Both the position numbers and the translations under genes were made by a program. From assembly GCA_930971385.1 (NCBI GenBank), contig CAKNGB010000005.1, forward strand, positions 1 to 64,000: a stretch of 64,000 nt of DNA, in the 5' to 3' direction. Below are positions 15,721 through 24,637 of this stretch, one piece after another; positions within the stretch are counted from its first letter, which is position 1, and each line of letters begins with the position of its first letter. Source of the DNA: an uncultured Clostridia bacterium (GTDB lineage: Bacteria > Bacillota > Clostridia > Christensenellales > UBA1242). Under the pieces are notes generated by a model. The model ran no database searches and had not been told where the DNA came from. It saw only the letters and a list, made by a program, of their open reading frames with translations.

Positions 15721-16845
15721 ATGAACACAAAAACAAAAAGAGGACTTAAAATTGCTGGAATTTCTGTGCTTATCGCTGTTTCGCTTGTTATTCTCATTCT
15801 TTTAAGTTATGTTGCTTATCTTGCAGTTGGCTATTATCGAATTGCCGACAATTTAAGTGTGAATGTGGAGAATAATAAGACAGCGGAGGTGTCAATCGGC
15901 GAGGAATACACAATTTCAACCTATAACATCGGCTTTGGCGCATACACGCAGGATTTCGACTTTTTTATGGATAGTGGAGTGATGAAAGACGGCACAGAAG
16001 TTACGGGATCGCGTGCGAGAGCGAATAGTGAGGAAAGTGTTGAAAATGCTGTTAACGGCGCGATTGACGAAATTCTTAATTTAAACACCGACTTTGCTTT
16101 CTTTCAAGAAGTTGACCAAAGTGCCGACAGAAGTTATAAGGTAAATCAATATGAAATGATTAAAAACGCGTTTACTGACTATTCTTCCTCCTATTCTTCC
16201 AATATGCACACAAGCTTTTTATATTATCCATTAAACGACCCAATCGGTCAAACGGAGTCTGGCATTGTGACGCTTTCAAAATATGACATAACATCTGCAA
16301 CACGCAGGTCTTTTCCAATAGACGAAAGTTTCATCAACAAGTTTTTCGACCTTGACAGATGTTTTCAAATTAACCGCCTTAGCATTGCAAATTCGGATAA
16401 AGAACTTGTGCTAATTAACCTTCATTTAAGCGCCTACGACGAAGGTGGAAAGATAAGAGAAAAACAACTGGAAATGCTTTTCGAGATAATCGGAGAGGAG
16501 TATGCAAAGGGCAACTATGTTATCTGTGGCGGAGATTGGAACCATGATATTGCCGACAGTTTGACCTATTTTGAAAGCGAACAAAAAGTTCCACTTTGGG
16601 TGCAAAAGATAACCGACGGCGAAGTGCCAGAGGGCTTTTCCTTTGCCAAAACTTTGAATGCTCCAACCTGCCGTGCAGCAGAAATGGCGTATGAAAAAGG
16701 TGTAAACTACACGGTTGTTATCGATGGCTTTTTGATTTCCGACAACATTGAACTTGTCTCTGTTGAAAACATCGACACCGACTTCGAGTTTTCCGACCAC
16801 AACCCAGTTTGCATGAAATTTGTTTTAAATGATATAACTGAATAA
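15721..16845 (+). CDS. Membrane-anchored endonuclease/exonuclease/phosphatase-family protein
   Basis: This 374-residue protein has one N-terminal membrane helix (about 13-37) and an outward-facing hydrolase domain. EEP-superfamily motifs appear in order: STYNIGFG, the metal ligand Glu in FFQEVDQ, LINLHLSAYD, GGDWNHD and the closing SDHNPV with the catalytic His. Members hydrolyse phosphodiesters in DNA, sphingomyelin or inositol phosphates; the substrate here cannot be named. The AAGGAGG ribosome binding site lies in the 9-nt gap after the DUF2207 gene, showing coupled expression. A strong terminator follows. Confidence 0.85.
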   Translation: MNTKTKRGLKIAGISVLIAVSLVILILLSYVAYLAVGYYRIADNLSVNVENNKTAEVSIGEEYTISTYNIGFGAYTQDFDFFMDSGVMKDGTEVTGSRARANSEESVENAVNGAIDEILNLNTDFAFFQEVDQSADRSYKVNQYEMIKNAFTDYSSSYSSNMHTSFLYYPLNDPIGQTESGIVTLSKYDITSATRRSFPIDESFINKFFDLDRCFQINRLSIANSDKELVLINLHLSAYDEGGKIREKQLEMLFEIIGEEYAKGNYVICGGDWNHDIADSLTYFESEQKVPLWVQKITDGEVPEGFSFAKTLNAPTCRAAEMAYEKGVNYTVVIDGFLISDNIELVSVENIDTDFEFSDHNPVCMKFVLNDITE

Positions 16846-16852
16846 CTACATA

Positions 16853-16888
16853 CAAAAAAAATCACACTTGTTTTTAGTGTGATTTTTT
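16853..16888. terminator. Bidirectional terminator
   Basis: An 8-bp stem, ATCACACT/AGTGTGAT, is flanked by A7 and T6 runs. It serves the plus-strand EEP-family gene and the minus-strand jag gene that converge here. Confidence 0.88.
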
Positions 16889-16893
16889 AAATA

Positions 16894-17691
16894 TTAGTTT
16901 TCATTGTATTCGCGTGGAAAGACGATTAAGTATCTTCTTGGCTCTTCGCCTTTACTCATGGTGGTGACGCGGTCGTCGTTTTGAAGAGCGGTGTGGATGA
17001 TTTTTCTTTCGCTGGCATCCATAGGCTCAAATTTATAGTACCTTCCACTTTTTGCCACCTTTGAAGCCACTTTTTTGGCGAGATTTGTTAAGGTTTCAGC
17101 GCGCTTTGTGCGGTAGTTTTCAATATCCAAAACAACTTTTTTGTGATTTTCGTTTTTGCAAACGGTGCTAAGATACGAAGAAAGAGCAAACATACATTCG
17201 CCGTGATGACCGATTAAATCGTTCAAGTTTTCGCCTGTTAATTTGTAGCGAATAAACTTTTCATCCTCTTCTTTTGTTATCTCTGCCGTGAGATTTAAAG
17301 CGCCCAAAATTTCGTTTAAAAGTTTTTCGGCGTCGACGCGTTTTTCTTCCCCTTCTTCTTTGGCAGGCACAATATATTCTTCATCTGCCACAATTTTCAC
17401 ATTATTATCATTTTCTGTGATTTCAATTTTTTTGGTTAAAAAGGTTTTCACAAAGTTATCTTCTTTTTCTTCTTTAACTTCTTCCTTCTTTTCCTCTTTC
17501 TTTAATGCCTCAATTTTTTCATATTTTGGCAAAGCGTCCTCAGAAATTGTCACCAACACTTTTGCTTTTTTCAAAAAGCCACCTTCGCTTAAAATTTTGA
17601 TGTCAACATCGTCCCTCGATGCTTTAAGGTCAAACAAGGCATTTTGAATTGCCTGTTCAATGGTTCTTCCTGTTCCTTCGCATGATCGCAT
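16894..17691 (-). CDS. jag: RNA-binding protein Jag/KhpB
   Basis: Jag (265 residues) is a cytosolic RNA-binding protein that, with KhpA in other Firmicutes, affects cell division and elongation. Three parts are visible: a Jag_N domain (1-50: GRTIEQAIQNALFDLK and EGGFLKKAKV), a charged Lys/Glu linker (about 60-120), then a KH domain with the GHHGE loop. The C-terminal R3H domain contains the RxxxH motif in ASERKIIHTAL. In many Firmicutes jag follows yidC; here it is about 10 kb away and follows deoD with a 12-nt gap. AGGGGG precedes the ATG. Confidence 0.93.
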   Translation of the reverse strand: MRSCEGTGRTIEQAIQNALFDLKASRDDVDIKILSEGGFLKKAKVLVTISEDALPKYEKIEALKKEEKKEEVKEEKEDNFVKTFLTKKIEITENDNNVKIVADEEYIVPAKEEGEEKRVDAEKLLNEILGALNLTAEITKEEDEKFIRYKLTGENLNDLIGHHGECMFALSSYLSTVCKNENHKKVVLDIENYRTKRAETLTNLAKKVASKVAKSGRYYKFEPMDASERKIIHTALQNDDRVTTMSKGEEPRRYLIVFPREYNEN

Positions 17692-17703
17692 TTTCTTTTC
17701 CCC

Positions 17704-18411
17704 CTATTTTTTTGTTAGCACTGCAAGCGCCACATCCACAATTTCGTCAAAAATTTTCTCACGCTCCTCCGCGCTCAATTCTTCGTTTGTGGCAACGTTA
17801 TCGGAAACCGCGCAGATTGTTAAGGCTTTTTTCTTCAAATTCTTAGCGTTGATGTATAGCGCTGCCGACTCCATTTCCACGCCCAACAAGTGTTTCTCCA
17901 CCCCAAGTTTAACTTGGTTTTCCCTGGTGTAGAAATTGTCGGAGCAATAGATGTTGCCAGCATAGTAAGAAATTTGCCTCTTGTCAAATTCACATTTTGC
18001 AGTTTCAAAAAGTTGCTTATTTGCCGAAACGAAACTTGCGCCGTTATCCAAAAAAAAGTTGTTGTAGTTTGTTTTTGTGAACGACTTTTCGGCAACGATA
18101 ATCGAGCCAAGCGGAATATCTTTTTTTAGTGCGCCAATCGTGCCAACCCTAATAATTTTTTCCACATCATAGAATTTGAAAAGTTCGTAGGAATAAATCC
18201 CTATAGACGGACAGCCCATGCCATGCGCCATCATGGTTATTCTTCTTCCATGCCAAGTGCCAGTGTAAGCAAACATTCCGCGAACGCTGTTCACAAGACG
18301 GCAATTTTTCAAATTTTCTTCTGCCATTTTTTTGACGCGCTGTGGGTTTCCAGCCATAAGCACAAGGCTTGCAATATCTTTCTTTTCTGCGGTGTTGTGT
18401 GGTGTTGCCAT
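17704..18411 (-). CDS. deoD: Purine-nucleoside phosphorylase, DeoD type
   Basis: This 235-residue enzyme splits purine (deoxy)nucleosides with phosphate in the salvage pathway. Family motifs are present: MAGNPQRVKKMAE (phosphate binding), HGMGCPSIGIYSYEL, IRVGTIGAL, the nucleoside-binding GVEMESAALY and the catalytic Asp in AVSDN. The ATG at 18411 is chosen because GGAGG lies 3 nt upstream of the AGC-ATG; an earlier in-frame start lacks a site. It is followed by jag after 12 nt and has its own promoter facing away from the kinase gene. Confidence 0.92.
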   Translation of the reverse strand: MATPHNTAEKKDIASLVLMAGNPQRVKKMAEENLKNCRLVNSVRGMFAYTGTWHGRRITMMAHGMGCPSIGIYSYELFKFYDVEKIIRVGTIGALKKDIPLGSIIVAEKSFTKTNYNNFFLDNGASFVSANKQLFETAKCEFDKRQISYYAGNIYCSDNFYTRENQVKLGVEKHLLGVEMESAALYINAKNLKKKALTICAVSDNVATNEELSAEEREKIFDEIVDVALAVLTKK

Positions 18412-18426
18412 GCTTCCTCCAAAAAG

Positions 18427-18455
18427 ATTATACCACAATTAAATGTCAAAAACAA
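18427..18455 (-). promoter_or_regulatory. deoD-jag promoter
   Basis: On the minus strand TTGTTT (18455-18450), a 17-bp spacer and an extended -10 (TGG-TATAAT, 18432-18427) predict a leader of only about 10 nt, just long enough to hold the GGAGG site. Confidence 0.6.
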
Positions 18456-18532
18456 TTTTTTCTTGAAAATTTCCTATTTTTGTTTTCTTTTATTTTGAAA
18501 ACAGTCTATAATATTTTAAAATTGGAGGAAAA

Positions 18533-19087
18533 ATGATAATTTCTTTAACAGGCAAGCCTTGTAGTGGAAAATCGACGGTTGCTAAGGTTTTAAAGGAAAA
18601 ATATGGTTTTAAAACTTATTCCGTTGGCGAAATGTTTAAGGAAGAGGCAAAAAAGCACGGCATGAGCGCAGAGGAGTTCAACAAATTTTTGATGTCGTCG
18701 CCAGAATATGATAATTTTATAGACGACAAAACCAAAGAACTTGGCATTTTATGGAAAAATGAAAATGTGGTGTTTGACTCTCGCCTTGCATGGCATTTTA
18801 TTCCACATTCTTTCAAGGTGTTTTTAGATTTGGATGAAGAGGAAATGGCAAAGCGCCTCTCTAAGTCTGACCGCACTGGAAAAGAAAAATATACAAACAT
18901 CGACGAGGCAAGAAAAACTTTAATTTCGCGCTTCAACGCAGAAAACGAGCGCTATAAAAAATTCTATGGCATCGACAACACCAACATGAAAAACTATGAC
19001 ATGGTTATATCCAGCAAAAACAAAACGCCAGACGAAATCGCCGACGAAATATATAAGAATTACAAAAAGCATTTTAAAATAAAATGA
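18533..19087 (+). CDS. cmk: Cytidylate kinase-like nucleoside monophosphate kinase
   Basis: This 184-residue P-loop kinase is predicted to phosphorylate (d)CMP. The Walker A loop GKPCSGKST (7-15) is followed by YSVGEMFKEEAKKHGMSAEEF, a DSRLAWHF motif for substrate binding, and a lid region (SKSDRTGKEKY). It belongs to the short archaeal-like type rather than the ~220-residue Cmk of E. coli, so other monophosphates are possible. GGAGG lies 5 nt upstream of the ATG. It is divergent from deoD, giving a small nucleotide-salvage neighbourhood. Confidence 0.8.
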   Translation: MIISLTGKPCSGKSTVAKVLKEKYGFKTYSVGEMFKEEAKKHGMSAEEFNKFLMSSPEYDNFIDDKTKELGILWKNENVVFDSRLAWHFIPHSFKVFLDLDEEEMAKRLSKSDRTGKEKYTNIDEARKTLISRFNAENERYKKFYGIDNTNMKNYDMVISSKNKTPDEIADEIYKNYKKHFKIK

Positions 19088-19144
19088 AGAAAGTACTTTG
19101 AAAAATAAACTTAACACTTGCATAAAAGGAATATAGGAGCTAAA

Positions 19145-20023
19145 ATGGTAGAAAAAATATCAATAAGATTTTTTAATGACACCCCTGTTCGAGCAGTTTG
19201 GAATGAAAAAACAAATAGTTGGTTTTTTAGTGTGCTTGATGTTATTTCTGTGATTAGAAAAGAACCTAATTATGCAAAAAATCGAAATTATTGGAAATAT
19301 CTTAAGGCAAAATTAAAGAAAGAAAATAGTCAGTTGGTTAGTGCCACTACCCAACTGAAAATAACTGCAAGTGATGGTAAAAAATATTTGTCTGATGCTT
19401 TGGATGCGAATGGAATTATTGAACTAGCTTCCGAATTTCCAAGCAAAATTGGTTCAAAATTTATTGAATGGTTCACTCGTAGCGAGGACACTATTGACGG
19501 AAAAAGCAAACAAAAAGCTTACGATCTTTTTGATAGTTCAATTTTAGATAGCATAGAAGTTGGAACAGTTAAAGGACTTCAACAAATTCATTCATATCTA
19601 TTTGGTGGACTATACTCTTTTGCAGGACAAATAAGAAAGCTAAACATTGCAAAAGGAGGTTTTGCTTTTGCGTCAGTTGGATTTTTAGACCAAACACTTA
19701 AAGATATTGAAAAGATGCCAGAAAATACCTTTGATGAAATTTTGAATAAATATGTTGAAATGAATGTTGCACATCCTTTTATGGAGGGTAATGGCAGAAG
19801 CACAAGAATTTGGCTTGATTTGATGTTAAAGAAAAATTTGGGAAAATGTGTGGATTGGAGTTTAATTAATAAAAAAGAATATTTAGATGCTATGAAAAAA
19901 AGTGTTGTGGACAGCACGAACATTAAAAATTTGATTAAATCTGCATTAACAGACAAGGTTGACGATAGAGAAGTGTTTATGAAAGGTGTTGATTATTCAT
20001 ATTACTATGAAGAAAGCGAATAA
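19145..20023 (+). CDS. BRO-N domain fused to a Fic domain
   Basis: This 292-residue fusion has an N-terminal BRO-N domain (about 1-110: [25 protein letters not shown], then [18 protein letters not shown] end). BRO-N is a DNA-binding module common in phages and large DNA viruses. A complete Fic domain follows (about 125-270), with the [13 protein letters not shown] flap and a canonical active-site motif [12 protein letters not shown] (210-221). All catalytic residues are present, so protein AMPylation or a related transfer is plausible. GGAG (19136-19139) precedes the ATG at 19145. A small Xre gene converges on it 3 bp downstream. Toxin-like use is inferred; no antitoxin is clear. Confidence 0.85.
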   Translation: MVEKISIRFFNDTPVRAVWNEKTNSWFFSVLDVISVIRKEPNYAKNRNYWKYLKAKLKKENSQLVSATTQLKITASDGKKYLSDALDANGIIELASEFPSKIGSKFIEWFTRSEDTIDGKSKQKAYDLFDSSILDSIEVGTVKGLQQIHSYLFGGLYSFAGQIRKLNIAKGGFAFASVGFLDQTLKDIEKMPENTFDEILNKYVEMNVAHPFMEGNGRSTRIWLDLMLKKNLGKCVDWSLINKKEYLDAMKKSVVDSTNIKNLIKSALTDKVDDREVFMKGVDYSYYYEESE

Positions 20024-20026
20024 AAT

Positions 20027-20242
20027 TTAATTCTTAAAATCAAGAATATAATCAGCGCTAACATTATAAAATTTTGCTAATGTGATAAGTTTACTAAAAC
20101 TTAGAACTAACTTTCCATTTTCGTATTTTGAATAAGTTGAATTTTTTATATGCAAAACTTCAGCCACCTCGCGTTGTGTCAGATTATGTTTAACTCTTAA
20201 TTCCTTTAACCTTATACCTATTTTTTTAAGATTAATATTCAT
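20027..20242 (-). CDS. Small Xre-family regulator
   Basis: This 71-residue protein is a single helix-turn-helix domain: IGIRLKELRVKHNLTQREVAEVLHI, then NSTYSKYENGKLVLSFSKLITLAKFY, ending in SADYILDFKN. It converges with the BRO-N/Fic gene and is divergent from the superoxide reductase gene. No Shine-Dalgarno sequence is visible; a TATAAT (20254-20249, minus strand) ends 6 nt before the ATG, so a leaderless mRNA is possible, although no good -35 box is seen. It might act on the dyad at 20283-20297 or on the Fic gene. Confidence 0.78.
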   Translation of the reverse strand: MNINLKKIGIRLKELRVKHNLTQREVAEVLHIKNSTYSKYENGKLVLSFSKLITLAKFYNVSADYILDFKN

Positions 20243-20282
20243 ATTATCATTATACCTTAAATTTAAGCAGACTTTGTAGAAT

Positions 20283-20297
20283 GGGTAGATTTTACCC
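20283..20297. promoter_or_regulatory. Palindrome between Xre and superoxide reductase genes
   Basis: GGGTAGATTTTACCC has 5-bp arms and a 5-nt centre. It could be an operator for the small Xre protein. On the plus strand it is followed by GC and six T, so it could equally be a short terminator. Confidence 0.35.
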
Positions 20298-20329
20298 GCT
20301 TTTTTAAAACATTTATATACATTTTCATT

Positions 20330-20357
20330 TTGAAAATAGTTTTGAATTTGATATAAT
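20330..20357 (+). promoter_or_regulatory. Superoxide reductase promoter
   Basis: TTGAAA (20330-20335), a 16-bp spacer and an extended -10 (TGA-TATAAT, ending 20357) lie directly upstream of the ribosome binding site. Confidence 0.65.
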
Positions 20358-20377
20358 TAAATTATATGGAGGGGAAA

Positions 20378-20755
20378 ATGAAAAAACTTGTTTTTTATAG
20401 ATGTAATGTTTGTGGAAATATTGCTATTAAACTTGTTGACTCGGGTGTTCCTATGGTTTGCTGTGGCGCGCCTATGAGTGAAATTAAGGCAAACACAACC
20501 GACGCCGTTCAAGAAAAGCACGTTCCTGTTGTGGAAGTGAAAGGAAATGTGGTTAAAGTTAAAATTGGTATAGTTCCACACCCTATGACCGAAGAACACT
20601 TCATCCAATTTGTTGCTATGAAAACAAATCAAAATGTTTACATAAAAGAATTGCAACCTAACGAAAAACCAGAATGTGAGTTCGCACTTTTAAAAAACGA
20701 AAAAGTGGAAGAAGTTTTCGCTTATTGCAATCTTCACAGCCTTTGGAAAGCATAA
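20378..20755 (+). CDS. dfx: Desulfoferrodoxin-type superoxide reductase
   Basis: This 125-residue cytosolic enzyme reduces superoxide to hydrogen peroxide, a defence typical of anaerobes. The N-terminal desulforedoxin-like iron site is seen as CNVCGN plus a CC pair (VCCGAPM). The catalytic neelaredoxin domain follows, with His ligands in EKHVP and in VPHPMTEEH, and the Cys and last His in YCNLHSLW. The ATG at 20378 is used because the ATG at 20366 overlaps the GGAGGGG ribosome binding site. The gene has its own promoter and terminator. It complements the rubrerythrin encoded 8 kb away, which would remove the peroxide. Confidence 0.92.
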   Translation: MKKLVFYRCNVCGNIAIKLVDSGVPMVCCGAPMSEIKANTTDAVQEKHVPVVEVKGNVVKVKIGIVPHPMTEEHFIQFVAMKTNQNVYIKELQPNEKPECEFALLKNEKVEEVFAYCNLHSLWKA

Positions 20756-20761
20756 AGAAAC

Positions 20762-20800
20762 AAAAAAGCATATTGCAAACTAAAACAATATGCTTTTATT
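20762..20800. terminator. Bidirectional terminator after superoxide reductase
   Basis: The 9-bp stem AGCATATTG/CAATATGCT, with a 10-nt loop, is flanked by A and T runs. It stops both converging genes. Confidence 0.8.
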
Positions 20801-21335
20801 TTTCTCTGCTGTCTGCGTATGGATTTTTAAGTTTGTAAAAGCCCTCAAGATGATAGTATGATGTGGAATGGTCGGAAAGGAGATATGAAAAATCTTTTTT
20901 ATCTTTCACTTTTTCAACTTTTGGGCAAGAACCAAATTTACTTGACCAAACATTATTGTTTTCTCGTAAGAGAAAGTGGAAGTCGTCATAGTCGGTGTCG
21001 CCAATAGCAAAGAATAGTCCGATTTCCCATTCGTTTGGTTTGAGAGAGGTGTGTTTTTCGCATGGCATTATTTCAAGCCCAGTTTCCTCAATAAAATAGA
21101 AAAGCGATTTTTTTGTGAAATCTTGACTAAAGTCACAAAAATATCTGAAACTGTCGGAGTCGGAAAGATTTATGTTATTTTCTTTGCAAACCTCATCCGT
21201 CATGTTGAAACACGCGTGTGCAAAGCAGTTGAGAATGGAAGAATTTGGCATGGTGTAAATTTGGAACCCACGCGACGGTGTGTAGCCTGATTTAATCACT
21301 TTTCTAAGTTTTTTCAGCGTTTTTTCTCTGTTCAT
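20796..21335 (-). CDS. Uncharacterised protein with cysteine-peptidase-like Cys/His pattern
   Basis: This is a 179-residue soluble protein. It has an NCFAHACFNM motif (37-46) and, later, DYDDFHFLLRENNNVWSSKFG. The pairing of NC(F/Y)A-A with a DxHFxxR...WSxKxG strand is a recurring pattern in small bacterial and phage proteins that may have a papain-like fold; no activity is established. Cys38 and the His of FHFLLRE would be the catalytic pair. There is no ribosome binding site; instead a good promoter ends 6 nt before the ATG, predicting a leaderless mRNA. It is divergent from mnmE. Confidence 0.6.
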   Translation of the reverse strand: MNREKTLKKLRKVIKSGYTPSRGFQIYTMPNSSILNCFAHACFNMTDEVCKENNINLSDSDSFRYFCDFSQDFTKKSLFYFIEETGLEIMPCEKHTSLKPNEWEIGLFFAIGDTDYDDFHFLLRENNNVWSSKFGSCPKVEKVKDKKDFSYLLSDHSTSYYHLEGFYKLKNPYADSREK

Positions 21336-21341
21336 ATCAAA

Positions 21342-21370
21342 ATTATAGTCCTAATCCTAGCGAAAGTCAA
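21342..21370 (-). promoter_or_regulatory. Promoter predicting a leaderless transcript (20796-21335 gene)
   Basis: On the minus strand TTGACT (21370-21365), a 17-bp spacer and TATAAT (21347-21342) are followed by 6 nt and then the ATG at 21335, which would be the transcription start itself. Confidence 0.7.
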
Positions 21371-21418
21371 TAGTCATCTTTAAAATTTTCCGGTTAAATT
21401 CCCCGCTTAATTAATCAC

Positions 21419-21447
21419 TTGATTATTTTGGAGATTTTTGCTATAAT
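21419..21447 (+). promoter_or_regulatory. mnmE promoter predicting a leaderless transcript
   Basis: TTGATT (21419-21424), a 17-bp spacer and an extended -10 (TGC-TATAAT, 21442-21447) are followed by 6 nt and the ATG at 21454. The GGAG at 21430-21433 lies inside the promoter and cannot be in the mRNA. Confidence 0.75.
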
Positions 21448-21453
21448 CTTAGC

Positions 21454-22776
21454 ATGGAAAATGCAATCGTTTCATTAAGCACACCTCTTGGAAAAGGTGC
21501 GATTGGAATTGTTAGAATGAGCGGGAAAGATGTGTTAAAAATCGCGCTTAAAATTTTTCATTGCAAAGAGAAGAACATCAAATCGCGCTTCATGTATTTT
21601 GGCAAGTTGGAAGTGGAAAAAAATGTGTTTGAAGAATGCTTGATGGTCTATTTCAAAACACCTTTTTCATACACAGGCGAAGATGTGGTGGAATTTCAAA
21701 TTCATGGTGGCGTTTTGCTTGCTCAAAAAGTTGTGGAGAGGTGTTTGGAAAATGGATGCCGAATGGCTGAGGCTGGAGAGTTTTCTAAGCGCGCGTTTTT
21801 GAATGGTAAAATCACTTTGGATAAAGCCGAGGCGATCATCGGAGAAATCAATGCGGAAAGCGAGGGCGAGTTAAATTCGTCACTAAAAATCACAAATGGA
21901 AAACTTGGCAGAATGGTTGAGGATGAGCAGAAAACTTTAACAGAACTTCTTGCCGAAATTGAGGTTTCTTTTGACTATCCTGAGAACGACTATGAAGAGA
22001 TTGTGAAAGATAAGGTGTTTTTAAAAGTTAAAGAAATTCAAGAAAAAAACCAAAATTTAATCGAAGTTTCAAACAGCGGAAAATATCTTAAAAATGGCAT
22101 TAATGTGGCGCTTGTGGGCAGGGCTAATGTTGGAAAAAGCAGTGTTTTGAATGCTTTGCTTGGCGAAGAGAGAGCGATTGTCACAAACATTGAAGGCACC
22201 ACGCGAGATAGTTTGACGGAAAGTTTTTTCCATAACGGAGTGAAGATAAATTTAATTGACACCGCAGGCATCAGAGAAACCAACGATGCTGTGGAAAAAC
22301 TTGGAATTGAAAAAAGTTTGGAAAGCATAAAAAAGGCAGATATTGTGCTTTTCATTCATGACGCCTCTGAAAAGGAAAGCGAGGAAGAAAAGGAAATTGC
22401 AAAAAAATTAAAGAATAAAAAAGTTATTAATGTTGTTAATAAAATTGACAAAAAAAGGATTTTGGCAAAATTGAAAGACGAGGTGGAAATCTCCGCTTTG
22501 GAAGAGAAAAACATCAACCTTTTAAAAAATAGAATTGTTAGCGATGTGGTTTCAATTGACTTAAACACCTTTGTGCTGACAAATGAAAGACACATTCAAA
22601 TTTTGAAGAGTGCAGATAAACTTATGAAGGAAGTTTTGTTGCTTAAAGAGGAGTCTTTGGATGTTATCGCCATGCTTCTTAAAAAGGTTTGGGCGGAACT
22701 TGGAAAGATAACTGGCAACACCGAAAACGAAGATATTATCTCTCTCATCTTCTCGAAATTTTGCTTGGGTAAATGA
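21454..22776 (+). CDS. mnmE: tRNA uridine-5-carboxymethylaminomethyl modification GTPase MnmE
   Basis: MnmE (440 residues) works with MnmG to modify the wobble uridine of tRNAs. Its N-terminal tetrahydrofolate-binding domain begins [21 protein letters not shown]. The GTPase domain has G1 GRANVGKSS, the TTRDSL switch, DTAGIRET and NKID. The C-terminus ends in CLGK, the catalytic CxGK motif. Length is normal. It starts the mnmE-mnmG-rsmG operon, and the promoter places the start codon at or next to +1, so the mRNA is probably leaderless. mnmG follows after one base. Confidence 0.96.
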   Translation: MENAIVSLSTPLGKGAIGIVRMSGKDVLKIALKIFHCKEKNIKSRFMYFGKLEVEKNVFEECLMVYFKTPFSYTGEDVVEFQIHGGVLLAQKVVERCLENGCRMAEAGEFSKRAFLNGKITLDKAEAIIGEINAESEGELNSSLKITNGKLGRMVEDEQKTLTELLAEIEVSFDYPENDYEEIVKDKVFLKVKEIQEKNQNLIEVSNSGKYLKNGINVALVGRANVGKSSVLNALLGEERAIVTNIEGTTRDSLTESFFHNGVKINLIDTAGIRETNDAVEKLGIEKSLESIKKADIVLFIHDASEKESEEEKEIAKKLKNKKVINVVNKIDKKRILAKLKDEVEISALEEKNINLLKNRIVSDVVSIDLNTFVLTNERHIQILKSADKLMKEVLLLKEESLDVIAMLLKKVWAELGKITGNTENEDIISLIFSKFCLGK

Positions 22777-22777
22777 T

Positions 22778-24637
22778 ATGGAAAGATTTGACGCGATTGT
22801 GATTGGTGCAGGCCATGCGGGTTGCGAATCAGCCTTGGCACTTGCACGAACGGGAAACAAAACACTTCTTTTAACCATCAGCCTCGACGCTGTGGCTTTT
22901 TTGGCGTGCAATCCGTCTATCGGCGGAACAAGCAAAGGGCAACTTGTCAGCGAAGTGGATGCGCTTGGCGGAGAAATGGGTGTGAACGCCGATAAAACCG
23001 CCATACAAATCAGAATGTTGAACCGCGGAAAAGGTCCAGCCGTGCAAAGTTTAAGAGCGCAAGCAGACAAAAACCTCTATCATCAAGAGATGAAAAAGAC
23101 AATTGAAAAAGAGAAAAATCTATACCTTAGGCAAGGCGAAGCAGTGGATATTTCGCTTGATAAGGAAGATAAGATTGTCACAACAAGTGTAGGGTTAAAA
23201 TATGTCGCCCGCGCCCTCGTTTTTGCCACTGGCGTTTACATGGAAAGTGAAATCATCATTGGAAAAACGCGGGAAAAAACAGGTCCAAATGGCTTTAAAA
23301 ATTCTCATGGCTTGTCAAAAAGTTTGGAGAAGTTGGGTGTTAAACTTGTGCGTTTCAAAACGGGAACGCCTGTTCGCTTGCACGCAAGAAGTGTGGATTT
23401 TTCAAAAATGGAAGTTCAAAAAGGAGATGATGAAATCTCCACTTTTTCCTATTTAACGAAAAAGCCTATTGAAAACAAAGCGAAATGTTATTTAACTTAC
23501 ACCACCTTGGAAACGCATGAAATCATAAGAAACAACCTCGACAAAGCGCCTGCAATTTCGGGTGAGATTGTGGGTATTGGTCCACGCTACTGCCCTTCCA
23601 TTGAAACCAAAATTGTGCGCTTTGCAGATAAAGACAGGCATCAACTTTTCCTTGAACCAGAGGCGCTTGATACGCAAGAGATGTATTTGCAGGGTTTTTC
23701 AACTTCCATGCCAAGCGAAATTCAAAAAGAGATGGTGGAAAGTGTGATTGGACTTGAAAAAGCGGAGATTATGCGTGACGCGTATGCCATTGAATACGAC
23801 TGTATAGTGCCAACACAACTTAATCCTACCTTGGAACTTAAAACAATTAAAGGTTTGTTTTTTGCTGGGCAAATCAACGGCACAAGCGGATATGAAGAGG
23901 CTGCCGCGCAAGGAATTATTGCGGGCATCAACGCCAATTTATACCTCAAAGGTAAAGACCTGCTTGTTTTAAAAAGGAACGAGGCATACATCGGCGTTTT
24001 GATTGATGATATTGTCACAAAAGGCACAAACGAGCCTTACAGAATGATGACAAGCCGTGCGGAATATCGACTACTATTAAGGCAGGATAACGCCGATTTA
24101 AGACTAACTGAAATTGGCAGAAAAGTTAGGCTTGTGAATGACGAGCGCTATCAAATCTTTCTTGAAAAGAAGAAGAAATTAAAAGAAATTGAAAAAGTTT
24201 TGAACGTAAAAGTGAAACTCGACGCGCGCCTGGTGAAATTCTATGAAGCACATGACGAAAATCCTCCTATGGAAAGCGTGAGGTACCGCGATATGCTAAA
24301 GCGAGTTGGCATCACGATTTTTGATATTAAAAGCGAGTTCAAAATTTTGGAAGAATATGATTATAACCTCCTTGAAAAAATGAATATTCAAATTAAATAT
24401 GAGGGCTACATCAAACAGCAGGAAGAGGACATTGAAAAAGCGCTGGCGAATGAAAAAGTGAAAATTCCAGACGATTTCGATTACGACAGTGTGAAAGGTA
24501 TTCGCATGGAGGCCATTGAAAAATTGAAGGAAATTAAACCGCTCAACCTTGGGCAAGCGTCGCGTATTTCTGGCGTGTCGCCTGCGGATATCTCCGTCCT
24601 CTCAATTTTGGTTAAAAGGAATAAGCATGGAAATTAA
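22778..24637 (+). CDS. mnmG: tRNA uridine-5-carboxymethylaminomethyl modification enzyme MnmG (GidA)
   Basis: MnmG (619 residues) is the FAD-dependent partner of MnmE. The N-terminal FAD-binding motif [15 protein letters not shown] is followed by [23 protein letters not shown], the [12 protein letters not shown] region and KTGTPVRL. The second family signature, [16 protein letters not shown], is present. The C-terminal helical domain ends with the usual [11 protein letters not shown]. The start lies 1 nt after the mnmE stop, so translation is coupled; the local ribosome binding site is weak. It overlaps rsmG by 11 nt. Confidence 0.97.
   Translation: MERFDAIVIGAGHAGCESALALARTGNKTLLLTISLDAVAFLACNPSIGGTSKGQLVSEVDALGGEMGVNADKTAIQIRMLNRGKGPAVQSLRAQADKNLYHQEMKKTIEKEKNLYLRQGEAVDISLDKEDKIVTTSVGLKYVARALVFATGVYMESEIIIGKTREKTGPNGFKNSHGLSKSLEKLGVKLVRFKTGTPVRLHARSVDFSKMEVQKGDDEISTFSYLTKKPIENKAKCYLTYTTLETHEIIRNNLDKAPAISGEIVGIGPRYCPSIETKIVRFADKDRHQLFLEPEALDTQEMYLQGFSTSMPSEIQKEMVESVIGLEKAEIMRDAYAIEYDCIVPTQLNPTLELKTIKGLFFAGQINGTSGYEEAAAQGIIAGINANLYLKGKDLLVLKRNEAYIGVLIDDIVTKGTNEPYRMMTSRAEYRLLLRQDNADLRLTEIGRKVRLVNDERYQIFLEKKKKLKEIEKVLNVKVKLDARLVKFYEAHDENPPMESVRYRDMLKRVGITIFDIKSEFKILEEYDYNLLEKMNIQIKYEGYIKQQEEDIEKALANEKVKIPDDFDYDSVKGIRMEAIEKLKEIKPLNLGQASRISGVSPADISVLSILVKRNKHGN

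Noticed and set aside
22561..23070. 169-codon minus-strand open frame over the mnmE/mnmG junction
   Set aside because: It is fully antisense to two well-supported genes, with no start signals or family pattern.
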